From assembly GCA_900541195.1 (NCBI GenBank), contig UQIY01000025.1, positions 1 through 31,828 of the forward strand: 31,828 nt of DNA, written 5' to 3'. Of this stretch, positions 7,942-14,385 are shown one piece after another; the first letter of the stretch is position 1; each line of letters starts with the position of its first letter. The position numbers and the translations under genes were made by a program. The stretch is from an uncultured Collinsella sp. GTDB taxonomy: Bacteria > Actinomycetota > Coriobacteriia > Coriobacteriales > Coriobacteriaceae. The notes under the pieces are model-generated. The model saw only the letters and a list, made by a program, of their open reading frames with translations, ran no database searches and was not told the DNA's origin.

Positions 7942-9632
7942 TCGTACCCGTTAAGTTTACCTACGCCTTGCGCGACCTGTGGTTCGACCCGCAGGATCTG
8001 GATATCCTCGAGGCCGATTATGCCATTTGTTCCACCGAGCGCGGAACCGAGATCGGCCTGGTCACGGCCGATCCCTTCGAGGTGCCGCAAGACGAGATCG
8101 GTCAGCCGCTCAAGCCCGTGCTGCGCGTGGCGAGCGACATCGACCTGCAGCTTGCCGACGACCTGGCCATCCAGGGCGACGAAGCCATGGTCGACTTCCG
8201 CCGTCTGGTCAAAGAGCTCGACCTCGAGATGAAGCCGGTGGGCGTCGAGTACCTGTTTGGCGGCGAGAAGGCCGTGTTCTACTTTGCGGCCGAGGAGCGC
8301 GTCGATTTTCGCCAGCTCGTCAAGGATCTGTCCTCGACGCTGCACATTCGCGTCGACATGCGCCAGATCGGCGTGCGCGACGAGACCCGCCTGGTGGGTG
8401 GCTATGCCCAATGCGGGCAGGAGCTCTGCTGCACGCGCTTTGGCGGACAGTTTGAGCCCGTCTCGATTCGCATGGCAAAAGAGCAAGACCTGCCGCTCAA
8501 TTCCTCCAAGATCAGTGGCGTCTGCGGTCGTCTGATGTGCTGCCTGCGCTACGAGTTCGAGGCCTACAAGGACTTTAAGAGCCGTGCGCCCAAAAAGAAG
8601 ACGCTCATCGATACGCCGCTTGGCAAGGCGCGTATCCAGGAGTATGACACGCCGCGTGAGCAGCTGGTGCTGCGCCTGGAGAACGGCAAAGTCTTTAAGG
8701 TCAACCTGGCCGATATGACGTGCTCGGAGGGCTGCAAAAAGAAGGCCGCCGAGCAGGGCTGCAACTGCCGCCCCGACTGCGTGACGCGCGACGTGCTCGA
8801 GCGCATTGAGTCGCCCGAGATGCGTCTGGCGCTCATGGAGCTCGATCGCGAAAACGGCGTCGATGTGGGCGATGGCCTGTCGAGTGCCGACCGTCTGGCC
8901 GGTACGTCGATGCCCAAGCGCCGTCGTCGCGATGCCGAATCCGATGCTCGCGCCGGTCAGGGCCAGGGCGAGGGCCGTGGCCGCGGAAAGGGCCGCGGTA
9001 AGGTCGAGGCACCCGAGGCCGAGGAGGCCGCCGGTGGCCGTCGTCGTCGCAAGCGCTCGGGTTCGGGCGATGCCGGCGAGGCCGCTCCCGCAGGCAAGAA
9101 CGCTTCCCGCGAGCGCGAGGCTCAGCAGCCCCAGCAGCAGAATCGCGGCGGTGGCATGAACCCCACACGTCGCCGCCGCCGTCATCTGTCGAGCGAGGAG
9201 CGCGAGGACGCCTTCCGCGCCGCAGCCGCTCGCGAGGCTGGTACCGCCCCCAAGGGTGGTTCGGGTTCCGATGCGCCTGCCGACAAGGGTGGCAAGTCAC
9301 GTGGCGAGGAGGAGCGCGCGCCGCGTCCGCGCCGTCGCCATTCCTCGGGCGCGCAACAGAAGCCCTCAGTGCCCTCCGTGGCCGATCAGGTCTCGGATGG
9401 CGAGGTCAAGGTCACGCGCCGTCGTCCCGGGGATGGCGGGGGAGCGGCTGCCAAGGCTTCGCGTGGCGCCGCTCGCGACGAGCGCGAGCCGCGCGAGGAT
9501 CGCGGTGGCGAGGGCTCGGCCGACCAGGGTCAAAAGCGCCGTCGCCGTCGTCGTTCCCGCAAGCCGCGCCAGGATGGTGGCGAGGGCTCGACCCCGTCTT
9601 CGTCCGCACCACAACCGCCCGCCGGCGAATAA
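7932..9632 (+). CDS. ricT: PSP1-domain protein RicT (YaaT) with long basic low-complexity tail
   Basis: In Bacillus subtilis RicT (YaaT) works with RicA and RicF as an iron-sulfur complex that helps RNase Y mature mRNAs. The 566-residue product starts at the ATG at 7932, inside the end of holB. The core covers about residues 1-290. It has the conserved Cys clusters CGQELCCTRF (161-170) and CGRLMCC (198-204), plus a C-terminal Cys set at 264, 268, 277, 279 and 283. B. subtilis YaaT has only about 275 residues. Here about 240 further residues follow (328-566), rich in Arg, Lys, Glu, Gly and Pro, with RG/KG repeats such as GRGRGKGRGK. Such tails often bind RNA or DNA; that role is inference. Confidence 0.88.
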   Translation: MPLVVPVKFTYALRDLWFDPQDLDILEADYAICSTERGTEIGLVTADPFEVPQDEIGQPLKPVLRVASDIDLQLADDLAIQGDEAMVDFRRLVKELDLEMKPVGVEYLFGGEKAVFYFAAEERVDFRQLVKDLSSTLHIRVDMRQIGVRDETRLVGGYAQCGQELCCTRFGGQFEPVSIRMAKEQDLPLNSSKISGVCGRLMCCLRYEFEAYKDFKSRAPKKKTLIDTPLGKARIQEYDTPREQLVLRLENGKVFKVNLADMTCSEGCKKKAAEQGCNCRPDCVTRDVLERIESPEMRLALMELDRENGVDVGDGLSSADRLAGTSMPKRRRRDAESDARAGQGQGEGRGRGKGRGKVEAPEAEEAAGGRRRRKRSGSGDAGEAAPAGKNASREREAQQPQQQNRGGGMNPTRRRRRHLSSEEREDAFRAAAAREAGTAPKGGSGSDAPADKGGKSRGEEERAPRPRRRHSSGAQQKPSVPSVADQVSDGEVKVTRRRPGDGGGAAAKASRGAARDEREPREDRGGEGSADQGQKRRRRRRSRKPRQDGGEGSTPSSSAPQPPAGE

Positions 9633-9660
9633 CGCCCGCGAGCGGATTTAACCCGCCTTG

Positions 9661-9677
9661 CCCCGAGCGCATCGGGG
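9661..9677 (+). terminator. Small GC-rich hairpin after ricT, weak terminator candidate
   Basis: CCCCGA and TCGGGG pair around a 5-base loop, 28 bases after the ricT stop. No T-run follows (the next bases are TATCAT), so termination is doubtful. A shorter CCCCTGGGG palindrome, also followed by TATCAT, occurs upstream of tmk. Confidence 0.35.
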
Positions 9678-9695
9678 TATCATAGCGCCGAATCA

Positions 9696-9731
9696 ACAAC
9701 CCTCCCTGCGATCGAGCGTAGGGAGGGTTGT
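9696..9731 (+). promoter_or_regulatory. Hairpin that would hide the comFC ribosome-binding site
   Basis: Arms 9696-9707 and 9720-9731 pair perfectly over 12 bases (CAACCCTCCCT with AGGGAGGGTTG plus a closing A-T). The right arm is the AGGGAGG ribosome-binding site of the next gene, whose TTG start is four bases past the stem. No T-run follows, so a translation-control hairpin fits better than a terminator. Confidence 0.55.
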
Positions 9732-9734
9732 GTC

Positions 9735-10540
9735 TTGAAGAGCCATCTGAACATATTGAGCCGTCTGCAGGGTGCCGGTGCCCTACCGTTTGCGGACGAA
9801 TTGCTACCGTTTGCCGAGTGGGCGGCACGCGAGGCGCTCGAGGCATTGTCGCCAACACGATGTGCCGGCTGCGAGCGCGCCGGTGCGCTTATTTGCCAAG
9901 ACTGCCTGGCCGCGCTCACGCTCATCGACCCACGTCATAGCTGCACCCGATGCGGCGCCCCGTTTGGGGATTTCTGTGCACTGAGTGTTCGGTCGAGGGC
10001 ACGTCCTCGGCAATGGCGGAGGCGCTCGACCGCTGCCTGGCGTGCGCCGTCTATGCGCATCCGCTGCCGCGCATCATTAAAGCGTACAAGGATGCGGGTG
10101 AGCGACGTCTGGCTCCGTATCTGGCGGAGCTGCTCTACGATACCGCCCTGCATGCCCAGGTCGTAGCGCCCGATCGCTACGGAGGTGTGTTGTCCGGCGC
10201 CGATGCAGTGGTGTTTGTGCCCGCGACGGCGGCGGCGTTTCGGCGACGCGGCTTCGATCATATGGAAGCCATCGCGCGCCCATTTTGCGAGCTGTCGGGT
10301 GTTCCCCTGCTCGATGCTCTCGTCAAGTACGGGCATGGCGACCAGCGCGAACTCGGTCGTGAGGAGCGCCGCGAGCGTGCCCAAGGCATGTACGAGACGG
10401 TTGAGGATGTGCACGGCCGCCGCCTGCTGCTCATCGATGACGTTATCACCACGGGCGCGACGATGGCCGCGGCTTCGGCGGAACTCAAGCGCGCCGGCGC
10501 CGCAGCAGTCGATGGCCTCGCTATCGCACGCGTTTGGTAG
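9735..10540 (+). pseudogene. comFC: ComFC-type amidophosphoribosyltransferase gene, broken by a one-base frameshift
   Basis: ComFC/GntX proteins join an N-terminal zinc ribbon to a phosphoribosyltransferase fold and take part in DNA uptake in competent bacteria. Frame one (from the TTG at 9735) carries CAGCERAG, CQDC and CTRCGAPFG. The rest is in another frame (open from 9950): FLCTECSVEG, CLACAVYAHP, IKAYKDAGERRLA and the PRPP-binding loop LLIDDVITTGAT. The shift falls near 9966-9970 in TTTGGGGA. One extra G there would restore CTRCGAPFG-GFLCTEC, the expected zinc site. No canonical -1 slippery heptamer is present, so this looks like a deletion (real or an assembly error) and not programmed recoding. 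Confidence 0.8.
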
Positions 10541-10550
10541 GGGTGGTTTT

Positions 10551-11660
10551 GTGGCAGTGAAGATTGAGCGGCGCAACGAGCCGACAGACGAACAGCTGGC
10601 GGCTTCCGTAATCCTAACAGGCGCCTCGGCGCTACGCATGATGCGCGCCGAGCGCCGAAAAATGGGTTACATCAGCTGGAGGGACTTCAATCCCGATGAA
10701 GAGCGCCGTGTGCTGCGCACGTCGTCGCCCTCGACCGAGGACATCTATCTTTCCGACTTGGTGCGGATTGGGGCCGCAAGCGGCGAGGTGCAAGAAGATC
10801 TTTGCTTGCTGGTGGGATCTGCGGCGCAGCGCCGCCGCATGCCTGGCGTGGGCTGGTCCGTATGCTCCGGGTTGCCCGCCGGCTCGATTCTAGAGGTGGA
10901 ACCGGGGGTGTACAGTCTATCTCCCGAGGCCCTTTGTGTTGTCGTCGCCCGCGAGGTCGGCTGTATCCAGGCATTTGCCCTGGCCCAGGAGCTGTGCTCT
11001 AAGATTTCACTGAGTGACCGCGGGAAGTATCTGCCTCCCTACACCTCGCCCGTTACGAATAAACTTGCAAAGGACAAGGACCAGCCAGCAGACGTGGGCT
11101 ACTTTGAGGTTGAGCCAGTGCTGACGCCCGATCGCCTGGCAGATTACCTTGCGGCATGCAAGGGGAGCGCGGCCAAGCAGCTGCGGCGGCTGTGCCCCTT
11201 TCTGTCGGAAAACCTGCGCTCACCCATGGAATGCATCATGCTTGCCATGTTTTCGCTTCCGTTTTCTTATGGCGGATTTGCCTGCGGTCCCTTTAAGACC
11301 GACCATAAGATCGAGTTCAACGACCGTGCGCAGGCGATCTCGGGGATGCCGTATGCGGTTTGCGATGCCTATCAGGAAGCAGCTCGGTTTGACCTGGAAT
11401 ACAACGGTGAGCAGGGCCATTCGTCTCGCGGCGGGCGCATTCACGATGAAAAACGCAATACGGGTTTGGCGTCCATGGGAATCGAGGTCGCGACGGTCAA
11501 CAACGAGATGCTCTGCGACATGGAAGCGATGGAAGCGCTCGCATGGCGCATCCACCAGCGCATGGGTAAACGATATCAGAATCGTGTAGAGGCTCGTCGA
11601 AAGAGGCAAGATGCTCTGCTGAATACGCCCCGAGCGTGCTTTGGGCTCAAGCCGGCGTAA
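10551..11660 (+). CDS. AbiEi-like / PD-(D/E)XK nuclease-like protein, function unknown
   Basis: The 369-residue product starts at GTG 10551, ten bases after comFC, with GGGGTGG before it. Residues 21-29 (ILTGASALR) resemble the start of AbiEi-type proteins found in actinobacteria. The C-terminal part resembles the DUF559/Vsr nuclease fold: SPMEC with E227, then D272, FDLEYNG with E283, H290, and HDEKR with D299 and R302, followed by LASMGIEVATV. That spacing fits a PD-(D/E)XK active site of the Vsr/DUF559 kind. Between them is an unassigned region with several Cys. Such two-part proteins are frequent orphans in actinobacteria; a defence or DNA-repair role is inference. There is no obvious partner gene. 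Confidence 0.6.
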   Translation: MAVKIERRNEPTDEQLAASVILTGASALRMMRAERRKMGYISWRDFNPDEERRVLRTSSPSTEDIYLSDLVRIGAASGEVQEDLCLLVGSAAQRRRMPGVGWSVCSGLPAGSILEVEPGVYSLSPEALCVVVAREVGCIQAFALAQELCSKISLSDRGKYLPPYTSPVTNKLAKDKDQPADVGYFEVEPVLTPDRLADYLAACKGSAAKQLRRLCPFLSENLRSPMECIMLAMFSLPFSYGGFACGPFKTDHKIEFNDRAQAISGMPYAVCDAYQEAARFDLEYNGEQGHSSRGGRIHDEKRNTGLASMGIEVATVNNEMLCDMEAMEALAWRIHQRMGKRYQNRVEARRKRQDALLNTPRACFGLKPA

Positions 11661-11695
11661 AACTATGGCTTTATAGGGGGTCTGTTTATATGCCA

Positions 11696-11912
11696 TGTGC
11701 AAAAAACGGCAAATATGAGTACTGTTACTAGATTAGTGACAGCAAAAATAAAGAAACTTAGGCCGAAAAACTGGATTCAGCGAAGAGATAATAAACGAAT
11801 GTGGAATATCTTGGCGCCAAGCGGGCTGTGCGGAACTCAAAAAGGGCTCGTGGGGCGGAAATACGCTGCTACTAAATTGGTAGCAGTACTCATATTTGCC
11901 GTTTTTTGCACA
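11696..11912. mobile_element. MITE-like element with 29-base perfect terminal inverted repeats
   Basis: The left end 11696-11724 starts TGTGCAAAAAACGGC and is the exact complement of the right end 11884-11912. Weaker pairing continues inward for 19 bases (13 of 19 match), giving arms near 48 bases. The perfect palindrome CTTGGCGCCAAG at 11810-11821 lies near the centre. The element is visibly more AT-rich than its surroundings and has no credible transposase gene, as expected for a non-autonomous miniature element. I see no clear target-site duplication. Confidence 0.65.
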
Positions 11913-11913
11913 C

Positions 11914-11961
11914 GGCACCCTGAGACGGGTGCCCCGGGCCTCCCCGTGGGGGAGCTCCGGG
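11914..11961 (+). other. Two adjacent GC-rich hairpins
   Basis: GGCACCC (11914-11920) pairs with GGGTGCC (11927-11933). Directly after, CCCGGGCCTCCCC (11933-11945) pairs with GGGGAGCTCCGGG (11949-11961) except for two central bases, around a GTG loop. They begin two bases after the MITE-like end. No T-run follows, so a terminator role is unproven. Confidence 0.5.
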
Positions 11962-12033
11962 CTTCATGGGGGCACGAATGGTCCGCCCCGACCTGCGAAA
12001 TCTGTGCTCGCGATGCGAATAACGTCCCTAACC

Positions 12034-12062
12034 TTAAACTATAGCTTGAACTTAGCTATAAT
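12034..12062 (+). promoter_or_regulatory. Sigma-70 type promoter
   Basis: A perfect TATAAT at 12057-12062 lies 17 bases after TTAAAC (12034-12039), which is close to TTGACA. The expected start is near 12069, about 340 bases before the lipoprotein start codon. Confidence 0.6.
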
Positions 12063-12068
12063 GCGCTA

Positions 12069-12393
12069 CGTTCCTGCCAGGCTGTGGTTGCGGACGGACG
12101 AAATGCCCATCCTAGTCCAAGACAGACGCGGTCAAAGGGATCCACGTAAGCGACCGCGTGCGCGCGGCGCGATCATGGCGCGTCCTAGATGTAAGCCGCA
12201 CCGTCCGTTCTATTTTCTTTGGGGCAATACCGCCTCGCGGGCGAGCGGGCCAGTCGTGAAGGTGGCTGCGGCCTCCCGAGCAAACGCCCCGGTGCGCAAG
12301 TGTGGGGTCAAATACCAGGTCGGCTGGTGGGAACAACCCGATATTCCGTGCAGGGCACGGATCGTATACGACACAGAAGGCAGGGTAGCGGAC
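12069..12393 (+). ncRNA. Candidate structured leader RNA or ncRNA
   Basis: The stretch downstream of the promoter contains many helices. ACGCGGTC (12126-12133) pairs with GACCGCGT (12152-12159). GGACGG near 12092 can pair with CCGTCC near 12201-12206. GGGGC (12221-12225) pairs with GCCCC (12286-12290), enclosing a CCGC/GCGG hairpin with a bulge. TCCGTGC (12345-12351) pairs with GCACGGA (12355-12361), followed by the palindrome TCGTATACGA (12362-12371). I looked for RNase P, tmRNA, SRP, SAM and T-box signatures and found none. It could be a cis-acting leader of the lipoprotein gene or a separate RNA. Known class: none that I recognise. Confidence 0.4.
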
Positions 12394-12411
12394 ATGGTGA
12401 GGGGCAGCTTG

Positions 12412-13404
12412 ATGCATGCGGCTCGGTTAGGTGCTGGGACCGCGGTGGTCATTGCCGTTTTGGGCCTGAGTGGATGTGCGTTCAATCCACTGTCCACGTT
12501 CACGACGCCCACGATCGACCAGATCGAGCGCGAGACCGTTACCCCCACGGTATCGGACGATGCCCTGGTCACGCCGGGAACCCTGACGGTCGCCCTCGAT
12601 ACGTCCGACGCCCCACAGGCCATGCAGGATGCCGACGGAAACCTCACGGGCTATGCGGTCGATGCCGCTCGTGCCCTCGCATGCCGCATGGGTCTCAAGG
12701 TCGCTTTTGTCGATGCGCCCTCGGCCGATTCCGCGCTCAGCGATAAAAAGGCCGACATCTTTATTGGCGACATCAAGTCTGCGGGCGGCGACATCAGCTC
12801 GCTTGGCACCTGTCTGTACGATGCTGCCGCCGTGTTCGGCAAGACCAGCGACGGAGAGTCCCCGAGTGTCTCAACCGACACACTCAACACCGCTACCTTG
12901 GGCGTTCAGACTTCCTCGGCCTCGCAGGAAGCGCTTGCCAAGCAAAGCATCACGGCCAACCAAAAGACCTTCTCCAACATCAACGAGTGCTTCGAGGCAC
13001 TCGAGTCGGGCGAGGTCGATTACGTGATCTGTGATTCCACGGCCGGTGGTTACCTCGCGCGCCTGATGAGCCAGATCTCCTATGTCGGCACGCTCGAGGC
13101 ACCCTCCACGCTTGGCGTCGCAGGCCTTAGCTCTAACGATGAGCTGTGCCGTGCCGTGAGTGATGCCCTCGACGGCATCACGGTCGACGGCACGCTCGAG
13201 GCGGTCCACTGCGTCTGGTATGGCCAAATGCCCTATGACCTTACCGCCAAGACTGTTTCGGGGGCCAATGTGCAGGCATCCGACTCCACGTCCAACGAGA
13301 CCGAGTCCTCCGATGGCGACGCCTCTGATAACAACGGCGACAGTCCGTCGTCTAGCCAGGAGGGCGCCATCACCGACGATGACATCAACAAGCTCAATAG
13401 CTAG
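12412..13404 (+). CDS. Solute-binding lipoprotein, family 3 (amino-acid type)
   Basis: This looks like an extracellular ligand-binding protein of an ABC uptake system. From the ATG at 12412 it has 330 residues with a lipoprotein signal ending in the lipobox LSGC at about residues 19-22. The mature part has the SBP family 3 pattern: TPGTLTVALDTSDAPQAM, GNLTGYAVDAARALACRMG, then KADIFIGDI and VDYVICDS. The C-terminus is a Ser/Asp/Asn-rich tail. GAGG at 12399-12402 supports the 12412 start; an ATG at 12394 would add six residues. No permease or ATPase gene is adjacent, so it is an orphan and its ligand is unknown. Confidence 0.8.
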   Translation: MHAARLGAGTAVVIAVLGLSGCAFNPLSTFTTPTIDQIERETVTPTVSDDALVTPGTLTVALDTSDAPQAMQDADGNLTGYAVDAARALACRMGLKVAFVDAPSADSALSDKKADIFIGDIKSAGGDISSLGTCLYDAAAVFGKTSDGESPSVSTDTLNTATLGVQTSSASQEALAKQSITANQKTFSNINECFEALESGEVDYVICDSTAGGYLARLMSQISYVGTLEAPSTLGVAGLSSNDELCRAVSDALDGITVDGTLEAVHCVWYGQMPYDLTAKTVSGANVQASDSTSNETESSDGDASDNNGDSPSSSQEGAITDDDINKLNS

Positions 13405-13470
13405 TTATTGGTAGGGGTGGCGTCTGCCATACACCGAACAAGGCGCTTCTTCACGGTTTCAACACGCATG

Positions 13471-13510
13471 GCCGGGTCTCCCAAATAGGGGAGCCCGGCT
13501 TTTCTATTTT
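13471..13510 (+). terminator. Terminator of the lipoprotein gene
   Basis: GCCGGG-T-CTCCC pairs with GGGAGCCCGGC with one bulged T, and is followed by a T-rich run (TTTTCTATTTT). It lies 66 bases after the stop. Confidence 0.8.
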
Positions 13511-13536
13511 GGTAAAACTAGCAGGTCAAAGCTAAT
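13509..13536 (+). promoter_or_regulatory. Weak sigma-70 type promoter before the hibernation-factor leader
   Basis: TTGGTA (13509-13514) and GCTAAT (13531-13536) are separated by 16 bases; each matches the consensus at four of six positions. The position fits the start of a leader of about 180 bases. Confidence 0.3.
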
Positions 13537-13544
13537 TTCCAGGA

Positions 13545-13721
13545 GAAAAATTAACTCCGTCGACGCCTTCCTATAGCGCACTTTGCCACGGAAAAGTGCG
13601 AGACTTCGGTATGCGGTATCAAGCAGTCGTTATTCGGGTCTTTGGGAATTCGCGTGATTAAATGCACGGCAATGGGTACATAGCCAGTACGGTAAGTCCC
13701 CGAGGCAGATTGGAGCCACGT
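13545..13721 (+). ncRNA. Structured leader of the hibernation-factor gene, possible raiA RNA
   Basis: About 180 bases without a gene precede the raiA/hpf start. A clear helix CGCACTTT (13577-13584) with AAAGTGCG (13593-13600) is present, and GTAC words at 13678-13692 can pair across a short loop. The raiA RNA motif is a known structured RNA found upstream of raiA genes in Firmicutes and Actinobacteria. The call rests on position and on the presence of structure; I could not check the consensus. Confidence 0.4.
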
Positions 13722-14306
13722 ATGGATATCAAGGTTTCTGGACGCAAGACGACGGTAACCGATGCTCTGCGTGCGCATGTGGATGAGAAAATCGGCGAGG
13801 CGCTCAAGGTTTTCGACATCGAGCCCATGACAGTCGACGTCGTGCTTCGTTATGAGAAGAACCCCTCGAACCCCAACCCGGCAATCGTCGAGGTCACGGC
13901 TCGTGCCCGCGGTTCGGTGATTCGCGTTGCCGAGCACGGCGCAGATATGTATGCTGCCATCGACCTCTCCGCCGATAAGGTCACCCGCCAGCTGCGCAAG
14001 TTCAAGACCAAGGTCGTGGACAACCGCCAGGGTGGTGCCAGTGCCGCGGATGTCGCGCCGGTCGAGCGCGTTGAGGATCTGGCCGACCTGCTGCTGCCCG
14101 AGGAGGACGACGACCTGCTCGTCCGCGAGAAGGTCATCGATGTCACCCCGATGACCGAGGAGCAGGCGCTGGTGCAGACCGATTTGCTGGGCCACGACTT
14201 CTACGTGTTCGAGAACGCGACGACCGGTCTCATCAATGTGGTGTATCACCGTAAGAATGGTGGATATGGCATCATCAAGCCCCGCATCGAAACACTTGAC
14301 GAGTAA
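13722..14306 (+). CDS. hpf: Ribosome hibernation-promoting factor, long form
   Basis: Long HPF binds the 30S subunit in the mRNA channel and pairs 70S ribosomes into inactive 100S dimers under stress or in stationary phase. The 194-residue protein has an N-terminal S30AE domain (MDIKVSGRKTTVTDALRAHV at 1-20, later a KVTRQLRKFK segment) and, after an acidic linker, the dimerisation domain (EEQALVQTDLLGHDFYVF to GYGIIKPRIE). I chose the ATG at 13722 since the domain starts there and GGAG lies six bases before it; an upstream in-frame start would translate the structured leader. Confidence 0.95.
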   Translation: MDIKVSGRKTTVTDALRAHVDEKIGEALKVFDIEPMTVDVVLRYEKNPSNPNPAIVEVTARARGSVIRVAEHGADMYAAIDLSADKVTRQLRKFKTKVVDNRQGGASAADVAPVERVEDLADLLLPEEDDDLLVREKVIDVTPMTEEQALVQTDLLGHDFYVFENATTGLINVVYHRKNGGYGIIKPRIETLDE

Positions 14307-14310
14307 AATA

Positions 14311-14332
14311 CGTTAACTTGCATGAGTTAACG
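14311..14332. promoter_or_regulatory. Short inverted repeat after hpf
   Basis: CGTTAACT and AGTTAACG are perfect 8-base arms around a 6-base centre. It lies between the hpf stop and its terminator and 54 bases upstream of the DegV gene. It could be an operator or a small hairpin; nothing here decides. Confidence 0.4.
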
Positions 14333-14335
14333 GTT

Positions 14336-14367
14336 GGCGGCCATCCCATGCGGGTGGCCGCCTTTTT
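14336..14367 (+). terminator. Terminator of hpf
   Basis: GGCGGCCATCCC and GGGTGGCCGCC pair with one bulged base around a short loop, followed by TTTTT at 14363-14367. The next gene starts 19 bases later, so its transcription must read through or start inside this region. Confidence 0.88.
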
Positions 14368-14385
14368 ACGTAAGGAGTCGCTTTG

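Larger units (their letters stand above)
11661..12411. other. 750-base non-coding interval
   Basis: This gap holds a MITE-like element (11696-11912), two GC-rich hairpins (11914-11961), a promoter (12034-12062) and a candidate structured RNA (12069-12393), listed separately. An open frame runs through 11896-12393 in phase with the next gene. Its translation is rich in Arg, Pro and Trp with no motif, and it crosses the promoter and hairpins, so I treat it as non-coding. Confidence 0.6.

Noticed and set aside
9962..9970. Programmed -1 frameshift in comFC
   Set aside because: The in-frame codons TTT GGG cannot re-pair after a -1 slip (they would need GTT and TGG), and no strong downstream pseudoknot is apparent.
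11697..12044. Open frame of 115 codons inside the MITE-like element and beyond
   Set aside because: It runs through the inverted-repeat arms and GC hairpins, has no motif and no good ribosome-binding site.
12250..12290. T-box-like word (AAGGTGGCTGCGG)
   Set aside because: It lacks the ACC of the AGGGTGGNACCGCG core and no terminator/antiterminator pair follows; the gene downstream is not a tRNA-linked gene.
11896..12393. Upstream extension of the lipoprotein gene
   Set aside because: It would place about 166 Arg/Pro-rich residues before a clear lipoprotein signal and would cross the promoter.
12069..12393. RNase P RNA, tmRNA or SRP RNA
   Set aside because: None of their signature words (for example GAGGAAAGTCC of RNase P, a tmRNA tag frame, or the SRP tetraloop region) is present.
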